From: Krasilnikovozyma curviuscula
Lineage: Eukaryota > Basidiomycota > Tremellomycetes > Cystofilobasidiales > Mrakiaceae
Length of the DNA: 25,261 bases
Assembly (NCBI GenBank): GCA_014825775.1
Contig: MVAQ01000276.1
Coordinates: 1-25,261, forward strand
Direction of reading: 5' to 3'
Shown here: positions 1 through 10,083 of the stretch, one piece after another
How the letters are laid out: each line of letters begins with the position of its first letter
How positions within the stretch are numbered: the stretch's first letter is position 1
Notes under the pieces: generated by a model
What the model was told of the DNA's origin: nothing
Databases searched by the model: none
Seen by the model: only the letters and a program-made list of their open reading frames with translations
Translations under genes and position numbers: made by a program

Positions 1-1397
1 CCCCTGCCTCGTCCATACTCAGCCCGCCCCTTCCTGATTCTGTCGACACCTTTCTTGACGCCTTCTGCCTCATCTTTACTGATTCTGAGCACACCACCTT
101 TGAATGAACCAACGCCCATCGAAAGACCCTCTCCACGTTTAGTACGGTCCATCTTGGACTTCTTCGATGAGAGCGTGTGGATCGCAGGGTTGTAATCTCC
201 TCGAGCCTTCGCCTGTGAGATACAATGAAGTAACATTTAGTATGTTGTGTCATAGAGAAACCCAAAAGAAAGAAAGAGCAAGGAAATTTACTTCTTCGAT
301 CCCTTTGATCTCCCTCTTCGTGACACCATCCCTCATACCTTTCGCAACCGAACTTCCACCCCCCAATTTACTGAGCCTCTTCGCTTTCGCATCATTCTCT
401 CCCTGGCCGACCCTCGAAAATCCAGCTAGCTCATTCAGACGTCCTTGTACCGATAGTGATGATGTTGATGCAGAGGCTGGAAGGATTGTCGTAAGAAGAA
501 GGTTGTGCAAAGTTGAGTCAAGCGATTTGTTGGTCCTGAAAATGGGAGCGCAGGTCGAAGTAGGTTAGGACAAAACAAAACACATTTGAAACGAATCAGA
601 GAGAAGGGAAGGGATTACTTTTCCATCTCATCTTCTGCTTTGGTCGTCTTCGTTGCACTAGCTGAAGCTGGTCCAGTAACAACCTTCTTGATCTTCCCAC
701 TCTACATACAAAGAGTTTCAGCATTAGTGAATCGAAGGGGTGCGATTCATGATCTTGACTAACCATAAAGGCTTTGTACTCTGCCTTGGACGCTTTTGCG
801 GAAGAAGAAGACTTCGAGAATGCAGCTGAGGGATCCATAATGATCTGCGGGCCACCTTTCGATGAGCTTGACGAGTCCTGCTGTTTAAGTTTTGATATTG
901 AAGCTGTCTCTTTGTTGGTGTTGGAGGTCGTGGCCGTGAAATCATCATCCTCATCGAACAAGGCATCGAACTCGTCGTCCTCGTCCTCGTCCTCGTCCTC
1001 ATCTTCATCCTCATCCTCGTCTTCCACCCAATCCTCAGGTGTATTCTGTTCTCCCTGTTTGCCTTTCCCTTTATTTGAAGTTAGGTTGGCCGTCGTCGAC
1101 GAGGACGCAGTGTTCTCGAGACCAAACATAGCAGCAAACTCTCGTCCTTGAGCTTCTAATGCAGCCAGCATTGCTGCCTTATCGTCATCTTGTTCTTCAT
1201 CAGAAGAAGAACCCTCATCATTAAATCTGGGTTTCGTAGAAATCAGAAGATGTCAACCTCAGCTACCGCAAATCCAGAAAAATTGAAACTGACTTCGTGA
1301 AAGGAGGACTGAGCTTCCTTTTCTTCATCTTGGACTTCTCAGAGATCTCTGGAGCTGCTCTCTTTTGAACGGCCTGCTTTCGTGCCTTAGTAGACAT
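1..1397 (-). CDS. Probable nucleolar/ribosome-biogenesis protein, Faf1/DUF4602-like (3' end off window)
   Basis: Five exons join in frame: 1397-1294, 1226-764, 701-619, 535-292 and 212 to the left edge. The ATG at 1397 is the first in a basic N-terminus (MSTKARKQAVQKR, later KMKKRK). A long Asp/Glu tract follows (EDEDEDEDEDED), then a Ser/Lys-rich stretch with an EYKAF motif. The conserved-looking C-terminal part contains GRLNELAGF, AKGMRD, TKREIKGIEE and SMGVGSFKGGVLRIS. Basic and acidic runs together with a C-terminal Gly-Lys module resemble the fungal Faf1 / human C1orf131 (DUF4602) group, which acts in small-subunit pre-rRNA processing in the nucleolus. That assignment rests on overall pattern recall and is tentative. 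The frame is still open at base 1, so the C-terminus is missing. The gene diverges from the 7-TM gene across about 680 bp. Confidence 0.6.
968..1027. repeat. TCCTCG/TCCTCA hexamer-like microsatellite inside an exon
   Basis: A pyrimidine-rich run built from repeated cctcgt and cctcat units lies within exon 2 of the minus-strand gene. On that strand it encodes the Asp/Glu tract. Such codon repeats vary readily in length. Confidence 0.8.
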
Positions 1398-2079
1398 GTT
1401 AAAGCTTGATTTGGTCGAAAGAAGCCCAAGCTTCACTAGGGTTGTCGGTGTTTCGACTTAGTGGCAAATAGAGAGCTAACTTTTCAACTACGTGAAGGCA
1501 GTGTTGTCAGGACAAAGCTTAGAGTCCACTCTAACCATACCTATTCCTGAATATTTGAACTACACGGCCATGAACAGCGCCAACTGGAACCGGGAGAGGA
1601 AACCCTCGATTTTGAGACGTTGTTGTTACTTGTATTCATCATACGTGAAGTTATCTTCTCGAAACGATAGAATGTGCCTGAGTCGGGTAGAACCGAGATC
1701 CTTTGATCGATGGGGCTGAGTAGGGAGGGACTTCCATCGAGTCAGCTCTTCCATTCGAATCTCTAGGTCCTTCCGATTCCCTAGACATGACGTTGAAAGG
1801 ACACAAACAGCATGGGACTTCCACAGCGTGGAGGGGGTTTCTTCCCCAACAACCCCCACAGATATCTCATTCAAGTAGGCTATTGGGCTGGCATATTTGC
1901 AGCGGTGAAAGATGACGCACACAGTGAGCTCCCCCACACCTTCTCAACAGAGACGATTAGCCAAATTACTAGTGACTTTCCGTTATACCTCTTTTAGAGT
2001 GCTGAAGTGTCGGTGAGGACTACCACAGAGGTTTACTCGATGAGAATTGCAATGGCTGACTATTTTAGAATGCGATCAG
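1398..2079. promoter_or_regulatory. Divergent intergenic region
   Basis: This is about 680 bp between two divergently transcribed genes, so it should carry both promoters. An ATTGG (CCAAT on the minus strand) lies near 1883. Short open frames here show no family features and no coherent splice structure. An upstream non-coding exon of the plus-strand gene may lie near its right end, where a ttttag acceptor-like site precedes the ATG at 2080. Confidence 0.5.
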
Positions 2080-4104
2080 ATGGTTGACACCATCTTGGCT
2101 GTAGCCTTGCTCGCCTTCTTCTTCTATCAGGTGGGGTTATTTGTGCTTTCCCACTCTTTGTCGTCGATATGATTCTTGACACTGATCTCGACACGGATCC
2201 CTGGATTTCTCTAGGTGAAACACTTTGACAACTTCCAATGCTTAAAGGTCTGGCGTTCCTGCCACTCTGGTAAAAAGATAGAACTTGCAAGTGAATCAGT
2301 CAGGAGACGTAAGAAAAGGTCTGGAGGGTTCTTGAGAATGGTAAATATCATTTTCATGCTTTTCTGTAACCTCAAGGTCTGATAATATCCCATCACACGC
2401 TGATTGGCTCCTCAGATGTCCTACAGTTATCTGATTGGGATCCCGTTATTCTTGGTATGGTGCTGTTCAATGCTCTACGTCAAGTATAAATACGGAGTCA
2501 CAACGGTCCCAGGATTTGGTCAGATACCTACCCCTTATGTGCTGTGGGAAGAGAAAGATGTACAGCTCATGACGGCTGCTCATTATGTTAGCGAAAAAAA
2601 TTCACAACGACTTTCTTAGATATCACTGACTCTCTTATCACTGACATTCTTTCGTTTTAGTGTCTTGCTAGCTCAAGGTGAGTATGTTCTACAACTGCGC
2701 CATTCCGGTACTCAACACCAGATATCCTCCACAGCGTCTTCGAGGGAATCACACATCTTGAGGAACTTTTCTTCTGGATCTATCTAATCAATGTTCAACG
2801 TTAGTCTTCTCCGTCATCTCTTCAGAACTTTCCATCTCTGACTGTGATCTCGAAACAACACATCGCAGCTTCGTCTCCCAATTGGTTCGCAAGCTGGGAG
2901 GTCAAAGTCTGGATTGTGGCAGCACTCTTTCAATCTGGTGCCTTCTACGCAATGGTACCGCTGGCAAACGGCAACCCTCTTCACATGGAAAGTTATGTTT
3001 TCTTTGCTGCTGGCATCGGTCAACTTATTGTCAACATGGCTTTCATCTTCGTCATTTTCAAGTTCAAACGGTTCATCAAAAATTCCCGAAGAAGTGGTGC
3101 TTCCCCGGAGGTCGTGAGTGAGTCTCAACTCCCCTTGACATTCCCTTATGTCTGTGAGCTCAAGTTGGACGAAGTGTTCTTACCAACAGTTCGTCTGACT
3201 CAATTCCATGCACTCAACAAGCTGAGACTAATCTTAAGGTTCATCTTCTGCTTTGGAATACTCACTCCTGCAGCTGAGGCTGTTTTTAGACCGGCAAGTT
3301 CAAATGGGCAGGACATTGGCCGTACAACGCTGTTGGGACTGATGCTTTAAATAACGTTTTCAGAATGTTGAAGATGAAGTCATCAATCGAAGTGTAATTG
3401 GGAGCGACTTGATCAACAACGTTGCCGTCATTGCCTTCGTGTCTTCATCTGCGTTGACATTGTTGATCTTCTATCCTCGATCTTTCGAACACGATGGTTA
3501 GTAAACGTGTCGTTCTGATTTGGGACGAGCTGATTGCTGAAAAGGTTTCACATCTCAGCTGGTTATAGTCGTGTTCAACATTCTGGTACCTCTCAAACCA
3601 GTTCAAACTCCACAACAATGAACCCCACAACCATCGGTCCAACTCAACCTCATCCTTCTACAAGTCCACCCCCTCTGGTTTCGCCCAACTCCCAATTTAA
3701 ATATGTTGACCAAGACGAACTCGACGAAGGGGCTGGAGATTTAGATAATGATGGATCAGGTGCGTCAGCTGCTGAGCAACCGTGCGAGGGTAGTAGCACA
3801 GTTGCCCTCACCCGTGGTAGTCAAGTCGAAGTCGCTATGAATACAGAGAGCTTAAACCGCCTAGGTCCTGGAAGAAGGAAAATTAGGAACAGAGCTCTTC
3901 ATCCTATGGTACGTGAAGTGTCTATACTTGTTGGTCCAGGCGGTAGCTAATGAGTTGCCGTTCTAGATCGCCAACTACACTTCACCCCTTGATATCAACT
4001 GGGAAACTGACTCTAGTCAAAGTTTTCATAGAGATAACGTAGAAGAAGGCCATCAAATGGCTGCTGTCGACTTATCAACCCATACCACTCATGAGAGCGG
4101 TTAA
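2080..4104 (+). CDS. Uncharacterised seven-hydrophobic-segment membrane protein
   Basis: Ten exons close in frame to 474 residues: 2080-2130, 2215-2340, 2416-2586, 2661-2677, 2735-2799, 2869-3113, 3165-3293, 3364-3496, 3559-3908 and 3967-4104. Hydrophobic segments lie at about residues 2-16, 62-80, 115-143, 156-174, 186-208, 245-266 and 285-305. A hydrophilic tail of about 165 residues rich in Ser, Thr, Pro and Gly follows. Recognisable blocks are VKHFDNFQC after segment 1, MSYSYLIGIP in segment 2, THLEELFFW in segment 3, VRLTQFHALN before segment 6, FYPRSFEHD after segment 7 and a tail motif LHPMIANYTSPLDI split by the last intron. This looks like an uncharacterised membrane-protein group I recall only from basidiomycetes; no function is known to me. 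The seven-segment plan with a short N-terminus and long polar tail resembles a receptor, but no GPCR signature is visible. The first exon could be preceded by another. Confidence 0.82.
3294..3363 (+). other. GC-AG intron
   Basis: Reading through this stretch gives a stop before the next conserved segment. Removing gcaagt...ttttcag joins AGA CCG to AAT GTT in phase 0 and connects hydrophobic segments 6 and 7. The donor GCAAGT is the usual form for GC-AG introns. No GT donor nearby restores the frame. Confidence 0.72.
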
Positions 4105-4496
4105 TGAAGCTGTCTGTCGAATCAGCAGAGCAGCAAATGTAGGTTAGACTTTTTTTAAAAAAAAAATGACGCTTCTTTTATTTACCCCCATGTCTCTCTG
4201 AGTCGCAGATTTTTGTCGGTCTTCGTCGCGACTTACTTTTGTCCAAGATCGTCCAATATTTGCTTGGCGTTTCTCAAGCTGTTACGCCTAACTATAATTC
4301 AATTCTCCTTGTAAATTTTCTTGATCTCACCACCAGGAATTCAAACGGTGCCCTCTGTTTACACAAAGACGATGCGCAAGGGCATGCTTTCCCACGAGAA
4401 TACATAATAGCTTTAAATTTTATAATGATGTGGTGTTATAACAATAAGTAGAAGAAGCACATTGAACTGATTATGAGTGTACACTACGGAAACATC
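4105..4496. other. Convergent 3' intergenic region
   Basis: These 390 bp separate the stop codons of two converging genes, so both 3' UTRs must lie here. It is A/T-rich and includes a T7-A10 homopolymer run at about 4151-4167. The small open frame at 4239-4451 has no family features and is judged chance. Confidence 0.6.
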
Positions 4497-7400
4497 CTAT
4501 CTCGTTTGAACAAGGAACAGCCAAACACTGACGACCAGCAAAACTCCATATCCCACGGCAAAAGCGAATAGCACCAGAACGTCTCGATAATAGTTGTTTC
4601 CAAATCCAAACAGAGTTGCCATGATAAGTTGTGCGTTGACGTTGACCTATAAAATGCAGAATATGCAGGGAAGTCAGTGTGCGTGCAGGATGATTCCAGA
4701 GCGAAGGTGCGATCACCTTGACGCCAGCTAGAGTGTCCGAAATTCGAAGCCCTCCGTTAACTTCATTCACAGCTAGAGCTTCCAGTGCATAAGACATGGG
4801 ATCAAGCCAATGAAGCCATCGCAACACGGGTGGGATTTTGCCTAAATTGACAAAGAACCCTGGAAGCAAAAAGTGACTGTGATGAGCATGTGACAACACT
4901 TTGATTAAGAAAACACATTAACTTACCAGCGTACACCATGAGGTAGAGGTTGAAGAGCGATGATAATAAAATGGCAACGCCAGCTTTTGGAATCACAACA
5001 GCGAGAAGGAAATTCTGGAGAGCAGTAGTGCTGTCAGTAACAAATCAACTGCTCTCACGGCAATTATACTAACCCAAAGTGTAAGTCCAAGAGAGTATAA
5101 CACCAGAATAAGGAGGAATTTGAAGAAAGACGCCGCTGAAGCATGCAAGCCAACCATCCAGTAAACAATGCAGCCCAAGATGATCGTAGGGGCGAGACGC
5201 AGAGGAATGACATCAAACAAAGATCTTGAGAGTAACCATGTGGTAGGACTATGTTATGATATGGAACAGCAAATGAGTTCAAGAAGAAGAGGAGCGCATC
5301 AAAAGTAGACAACTCCACTCACGTGTAATAGGCCGCGGACCGTTCCCTCAAAAAGAGGGGTCGAACCTCAATGGTGTTGTAAAGAGCACTAAGGGAGGAG
5401 AAGGCAATGAGAGATCCGAGGAAAAACATGGATCCTACTCGGTTTTGAAAGCTATCGTAAGCAGTAGTCAGTGACAGATCAGAAAGAATTGTCAAGAGAA
5501 TTGAAATCGTACCCAGCAATTGTATCATCGACCTGGAAGAGACAAGTGACCCAAAATTGAGTGATGTATCACGAATAGGGGTTGGCATACAAACTTACGT
5601 GATAATAGAGACCACCACTGAACACTCCGAGAATACAAGCGACTGCGATATGAGCCCCAAGCAGTGTCCAGTCTCGTCGCAGAGATCTCAGCTCTCTGGC
5701 ACAGAGGCCTTCCAACTGTGTCAAGAAACTAGCAGAGCACTTTGAGCTTCGCTTGAAAGATGTGGGTGTGGAAGCTGATTCAGATAAAGCTTCTTTGTCG
5801 TCAGCAGAAGCCAGGTCAATGGTAGTGAGAGGGATGGTGTCTACGTCAATTCCATGATGGTAAGGCTGTCCACTTGATTTTTCTTCAGTTGACTCTTCAG
5901 AGCTCGTGTGTCTTCTACGCAAAGCCTGACCTATTCTGGTTGGCAGAGGTTTCTGTTTCGCCATCACAACTTCGCTTGGTCGATCGCTGGCAATGTCCAG
6001 ACAGTGATCTGCGACATTATAGCCTAGTGGAATTGGTGAACCAAGAGCCCCAAAATAATCAGCCGGAGAGTTCTGTCCAGGACCAAAGTACAAGGATTGG
6101 CCTCGAGACAGAACCAGGATGGATGAAAAAGCGAAGTAAAGGCGAGATGATGGTTGATGGATCGATGCAATGCTTCAACGACTCGTAATTAGTACAGCTG
6201 TTGGTTAGAAACTCTATAAAAAAAACTAACTCACATGGTAGTAGGATTAACCTTATCATCAGCCAAAACTCTGAGTACCTCCACGATTCTACCAGCAGAA
6301 ACCGAGTCCAAACCGCTTGTGGGCTCATCAAGGACCAGGATGTCGGGATCAGCGATGAGTTCGAGACCAATGGAGACTCGACGGCATTCACCGCCTGAGA
6401 TTCCACGCCGTTGACCTTCACCACCGCCTATTCTTGAGTGGTCTGCCACGTCTTCCAATCCTAGCTTTGAGATCACTGATTCAACTCGCTCCTTCTTCTC
6501 GCGGTCTGGGATATTGTCGGGAAGTCTGAGGCGAGCAGCAAATAAAAGAGATTCTCGGACTGTTGAAATGGGAGAGAGAACATCCGCCTGAAGAAAGAGA
6601 AATCGAAAACATCAGCAGGCAAACCAGCAGTGGAAGAAGAAGAAGAAGATCGACCTGGTCAACATATCCAACTCTGACTCTTCCTTGGTGTCCGAGGTTT
6701 CCTTCACTGAAGAAGCTGACACTTCCAGCCGTCTTCCCCGACTTTTTCCTACCAGCCAACAGGTCAACGAACGTTGATTTACCAGCGCCTGAAGGACCCA
6801 ATATGGCCAACATCCCACCGGGTTCAACCCTTCCATTCAGGTCTTGAAGAATGACTTTGGAGTTTGATGTTGAAGCTTGAACACCTTCTTCGGGTGAGAG
6901 ACCTTTTCGTTTCCTCTTCTTGGCGGCACCACCCAGCGGTGCTTTAGAGACGCTGTAAGAGACGGCGCTCCATTCGATACCAACACCGCCTCGAACGCCA
7001 TCGGATCGAGGTCTCCTTCTACTTTGTCTACGTCCGATACAGGCCAAGATGATGAGCAGAAAGATGGCGACGACGAAGAAGCCAACGACGGCCAACCCTC
7101 CAATCACTCCGTTTGACAGACCCGCGCCTGCCAGAGTTACGACAGCCGTCTTCTCTCCCAGAATCGTTGAGAGGGCAAATTGCTGGATACATTCTCCAAA
7201 CGAACAGCCAGATAGTCCAAGGCCAGTGGAGCCGAAGAGCTTTGGGGAGAAAGCCAACGCGCCAATGAGTATTCGAGCTGGTCAAAAGATATTGGGGAGG
7301 GATGACTAACTGAATTCAAGAGGGTTTGTTGGAAGGAGCAAGTCCCACCACTACCATCACAAGCGACCGTCAGCGTTCCTGAAAGTGTGTTGATGGTCGT

Positions 7401-8356
7401 TGAAAGATCGAATGTCCCCGAACAGAACGACGTGCCGGGGATGCAGTAGCAAGCAAGGGAACTGCAGGTCCAAGTAGATCCGTTGTTGGAGGTAATCGTT
7501 TGATTGCATGCCGTCGCTTCGCAAGTGAACTGAGGGACCCCTGAGTACCACAGCTGTGCAAAGAGATCGCCGGAGGAGCCGATAGAGGTGATGTTGGGCA
7601 CTGGGGTGTAAGACGTGTTAAGCGTTCGAGAGATGGAAAGATATGAGTTGGAAGGGAAAATTGCTTGCAGTGTTGGGTTCTAACAGCAAAGGTAAGAGGT
7701 GTCAATGGCCAGGAACCGAATTAGCCATTATTAGAACGAAACGGCGGCCTGATCGGACAGGACTTACAACCACAGCACAGCTCATTTGACTCGACGCGTA
7801 GACTCGAGGGCTTGTCTGACATGTCATTGTTGTATTTTCTAATGAGCTCGCACTGAGACCAAGGGTTGAAGCATCCCCTCCTCCTGAGCTGAACCAGGAG
7901 GACGCGTTGTAGCCCACCTGACACGCGATGGAAGACTGACACACTAGAGACAGAAAGTGGAAGTCAGATAAAAGATTGCAATTCAAGAGATAAGAGAACA
8001 GTCCTCGCCTGTGCAGCCCAGTCCTCCCCACCCACTGTCGCAGGAGCAAGAGCTAACATCGTTCCCAGAGGTTGCCAAAGCTCTCGTCGAAATACTACCC
8101 CCGTCGAAGATGTTCCCACCACACACAGGAGTAGAGCAACTAGTCTGATTGCCAAGGCCACTAAGAAGACGGGAACATTCACGTGAGGACAAGCTGCAGG
8201 AGAGGCTTCGAAAGAGACTTTGGCCACTCACGGTGGACAAATGCATGTTTCTACATCCGTACTGTTGGGATACCCATAGTTCAAACAGGTCGATGCACCA
8301 GAAGCTATACCAGCCAACAAGCCCACAGCTGGAGCGAGGAGAGGGACGATATACAT
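4497..8356 (-). CDS. ADP1: ABCG-type half transporter with EGF-like extracellular N-terminus (Adp1-like)
   Basis: Thirteen exons close to 1012 residues: 8356-8232, 8160-8009, 7943-7768, 7679-7311, 7239-6655, 6587-6235, 6172-5599, 5532-5513, 5451-5323, 5248-5074, 5014-4927, 4859-4717 and 4646-4497. The ATG at 8356 opens a signal-like peptide (MYIVPLLAPAVGLLAG) and is the first ATG after an in-frame stop. Residues about 25-300 are Cys-rich, with an EGF-like CSCDSGWGGLGC motif. A membrane span follows at about 315-343. The nucleotide-binding domain has Walker A GPSGAGKS (422-429), signature ISGGE (532-536), Walker B ILVLDE (552-557), D-loop SGLD and switch SIHQPSSR. The C-terminal membrane domain carries HVDDTIAGFQNRVG and the ABC2 motif LDPMSYALEAL. 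One NBD-TMD unit implies dimerisation. The order NBD then TMD and the Cys-rich N-terminus match yeast Adp1 (1049 residues) of the White/ABCG family. The substrate is unknown. Confidence 0.93.
7944..8008 (-). other. GC-AG intron in the EGF-like region
   Basis: The minus-strand donor is gcgagg and the acceptor ctctag. Removing it joins codon phases exactly and creates GLGC-TVCQSSIAC, an EGF-like Cys spacing. Reading through the donor meets a stop within about ten codons, and no GT donor in the next bases gives the right phase. Confidence 0.65.
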
Positions 8357-9262
8357 CCTTCTGGTTGTTTTGGGGCCAAATTGAAAGGTAGCTGCTGCGT
8401 GATTACCCCAGATACTTCGGAGTAAGTTTCTGTGATAAGAGTTTGAAGTAAATTGTGAAACGACAGTGCAGAGTCCCAGATGTCAAGAGTGACTATGATA
8501 TGATACAATGAACTCTGACTGGACAGATGGATGGAGTCCAGGGGATTGGATAGCCAGGCGGAACTCAAGCAAAGGCCGACCATGATTTTATTTTGAGTTC
8601 ATTTTCGGGCTCTAATCTACCTACTAGGGCTGGTACTAAACCAAACCTTAACTCCTGCAGGTGAGAGTTCCTGGACTTCTGTATGGATATAGGGTTAGTA
8701 TGCTTGCCAACCCCGCTAAGCCGAGCAAGGAGTTCCAAAGCTCAGTGCGACCGACTGAGTGCCTTCCCTACCACATCCCCTTCAAATTTTGTTTGATTAC
8801 GCGGTAGCCCATTCATAACCACAATCTCTCTCCTTCTTAACTAAAAGGAATATCTTAATTGATGATATCGTAGAACAGCAGCAAGGTCTTTCCGTAAAGT
8901 TTGAGATCAGGTCTCCAAATGGTAGCTCCCTTCAGGTACCCAAGCGCCTGTTCGTTCGCAAGAAGGAACCCACAAGCAAACTATTTCTTTATTAGTCGAT
9001 CTTGAGAAACATCTTGTGCGTGATGACCACATTAGATTACGGCGAGAAATCACATATGATCAATTCAGAGACAGGGAGGATGAGGATGTCTCCAACTTCA
9101 CACTTCGATTTCAGAGCAGCCCTCTTCACTATTCTAGTTAATTTGACAAGGTATTATTCACAGATATCACCAAACTTTGTCTCGAGGATGCGCATACTTT
9201 TTAACCCTCTCGCGTCCAATGGAACGAACCTTCCGTGCTGGGATCAATTTCTCTCCAAGCGA

Positions 9263-9298
9263 GACCATATCAGAAGGCTAGACCATATCAGAAGGCTA
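9263..9298. repeat. Tandem duplication, 2 x 18 bp
   Basis: The unit gaccatatcagaaggcta occurs twice head to tail without a mismatch, followed by a two-base start of a third copy. It lies in non-coding sequence, so it is probably a recent local slippage event. Confidence 0.92.
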
Positions 9299-9800
9299 GA
9301 GAGTCCTATTCTAGTAAGTTGCCTAAAAGAAGGTCCCATTGGAATCGTCGCGGTTCTCCTTGACTTGCGTTTCGTATCATCATCATCGTGACAACAGAGC
9401 AGACTACTTGGGATTCCAGCCCAGCGATAGAGATTCGACCTCAAAAGATCTTCATCGAGTCACAGGCAGAACAACGATAAACTACCGACCAGTCTTAAAG
9501 ATGCTCAACATCTCTTGTGAAGCCGGATTTTCAGATTCTGTTCGATAGTTCATGGGACTGGCAGCGGCCAACGTCAAGTGGAGCAAAGCACCAGCTGGAA
9601 ACTTGGATGTTCTGGGTAGTGATGAAGTACCGGCCACCTAAGAATTTCATTTTCTAGGACTAAGTCTAGCGGTATGTGAGAACTCTTCACAGGTCGTAGA
9701 CAATAATACACCAGTTAAGTGAAGAAGAAGACCCTAGGCCCTTGAGTAGAGGAGGAGAGGCGCCGTACTTCTAAACGAGAAAGGGAGCAGTTCTGCGAGG

Positions 9801-9809
9801 TATATATAA
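9801..9809. promoter_or_regulatory. TATA-like element TATATATAA
   Basis: This is a good TATA match on the plus strand and nearly palindromic. No gene starts within 200 bp on either side, so it may be chance, part of the glutaredoxin 3' UTR, or a promoter of an unseen transcript. Confidence 0.3.
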
Positions 9810-10083
9810 GCAGACGAGGGAGAAGAACGGATACATATAGGTGATTGGGAGTTGGTGTTAGGAAATAACGTTGACAGATAGAAAACCCAAGAGTGATGGA
9901 GAGTGGTGCGACGCAACGAGCCGCAAGTGGTTGAGGCTGAAGTAAAGGTAGGTAGTTGAGATACAAGCTTATAACTTCCAAATAGTAATGGTAGAAGACG
10001 AATTTAGTATTCGCAGACTGTAAGTTTTCTGGAAGGCAGTGATCAACTTACATGTTCAAAGATAAATCTGCTCACCAGCTTTT

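Larger units (their letters stand above)
8357..10083. other. Gene-poor 1.7 kb intergenic region
   Basis: This gap holds the ABC transporter promoter (right to left from 8357) and, at its right end, the 3' UTR of the glutaredoxin gene. A CT-rich tract lies near 8825-8840. I found no open frame with recognisable domains, no paired splice sites giving a long frame, and no tRNA, 5S or spliceosomal RNA signature on either strand. An unannotated non-coding RNA cannot be excluded. Confidence 0.55.

Noticed and set aside
774..1151. Plus-strand open frame with a long poly-Ser run
   Set aside because: It is the antisense of the Asp/Glu-tract exon, lacks a real ATG at its start and has no domain.
1812..1997. 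Short open frame in the divergent region
   Set aside because: It has an ATG but no recognisable domain, and no splice partners extend it.
2052..2079. Upstream ATG (2052) as the start of the 7-TM gene
   Set aside because: That frame meets a stop after 11 codons, so the ATG at 2080 is preferred.
4239..4451. Plus-strand open frame between converging genes
   Set aside because: It sits in A/T-rich 3' UTR sequence, starts with a non-ATG codon and has low-complexity composition.
5351..5375. GGTCGAACCTC resembling a tRNA B-box
   Set aside because: It lies in ABC exon 9, encoding the conserved YNTIEVRPLF, with no A-box or acceptor stem.
8690..8780. Stem-like GC-containing stretch considered as a tRNA
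   Set aside because: No B-box (GGTTCGANTCC) and no cloverleaf with a 7-bp acceptor stem could be drawn.
9002..9548. Two overlapping plus-strand open frames in the 1.7 kb gap
   Set aside because: No domain, no continuous splice-compatible model, and they include the 18-bp tandem duplication.
9715..9981. Minus-strand Leu/Ser-rich open frame near the TATA-like site
   Set aside because: It looks like pyrimidine-rich UTR read as protein. No homologous motif is visible.
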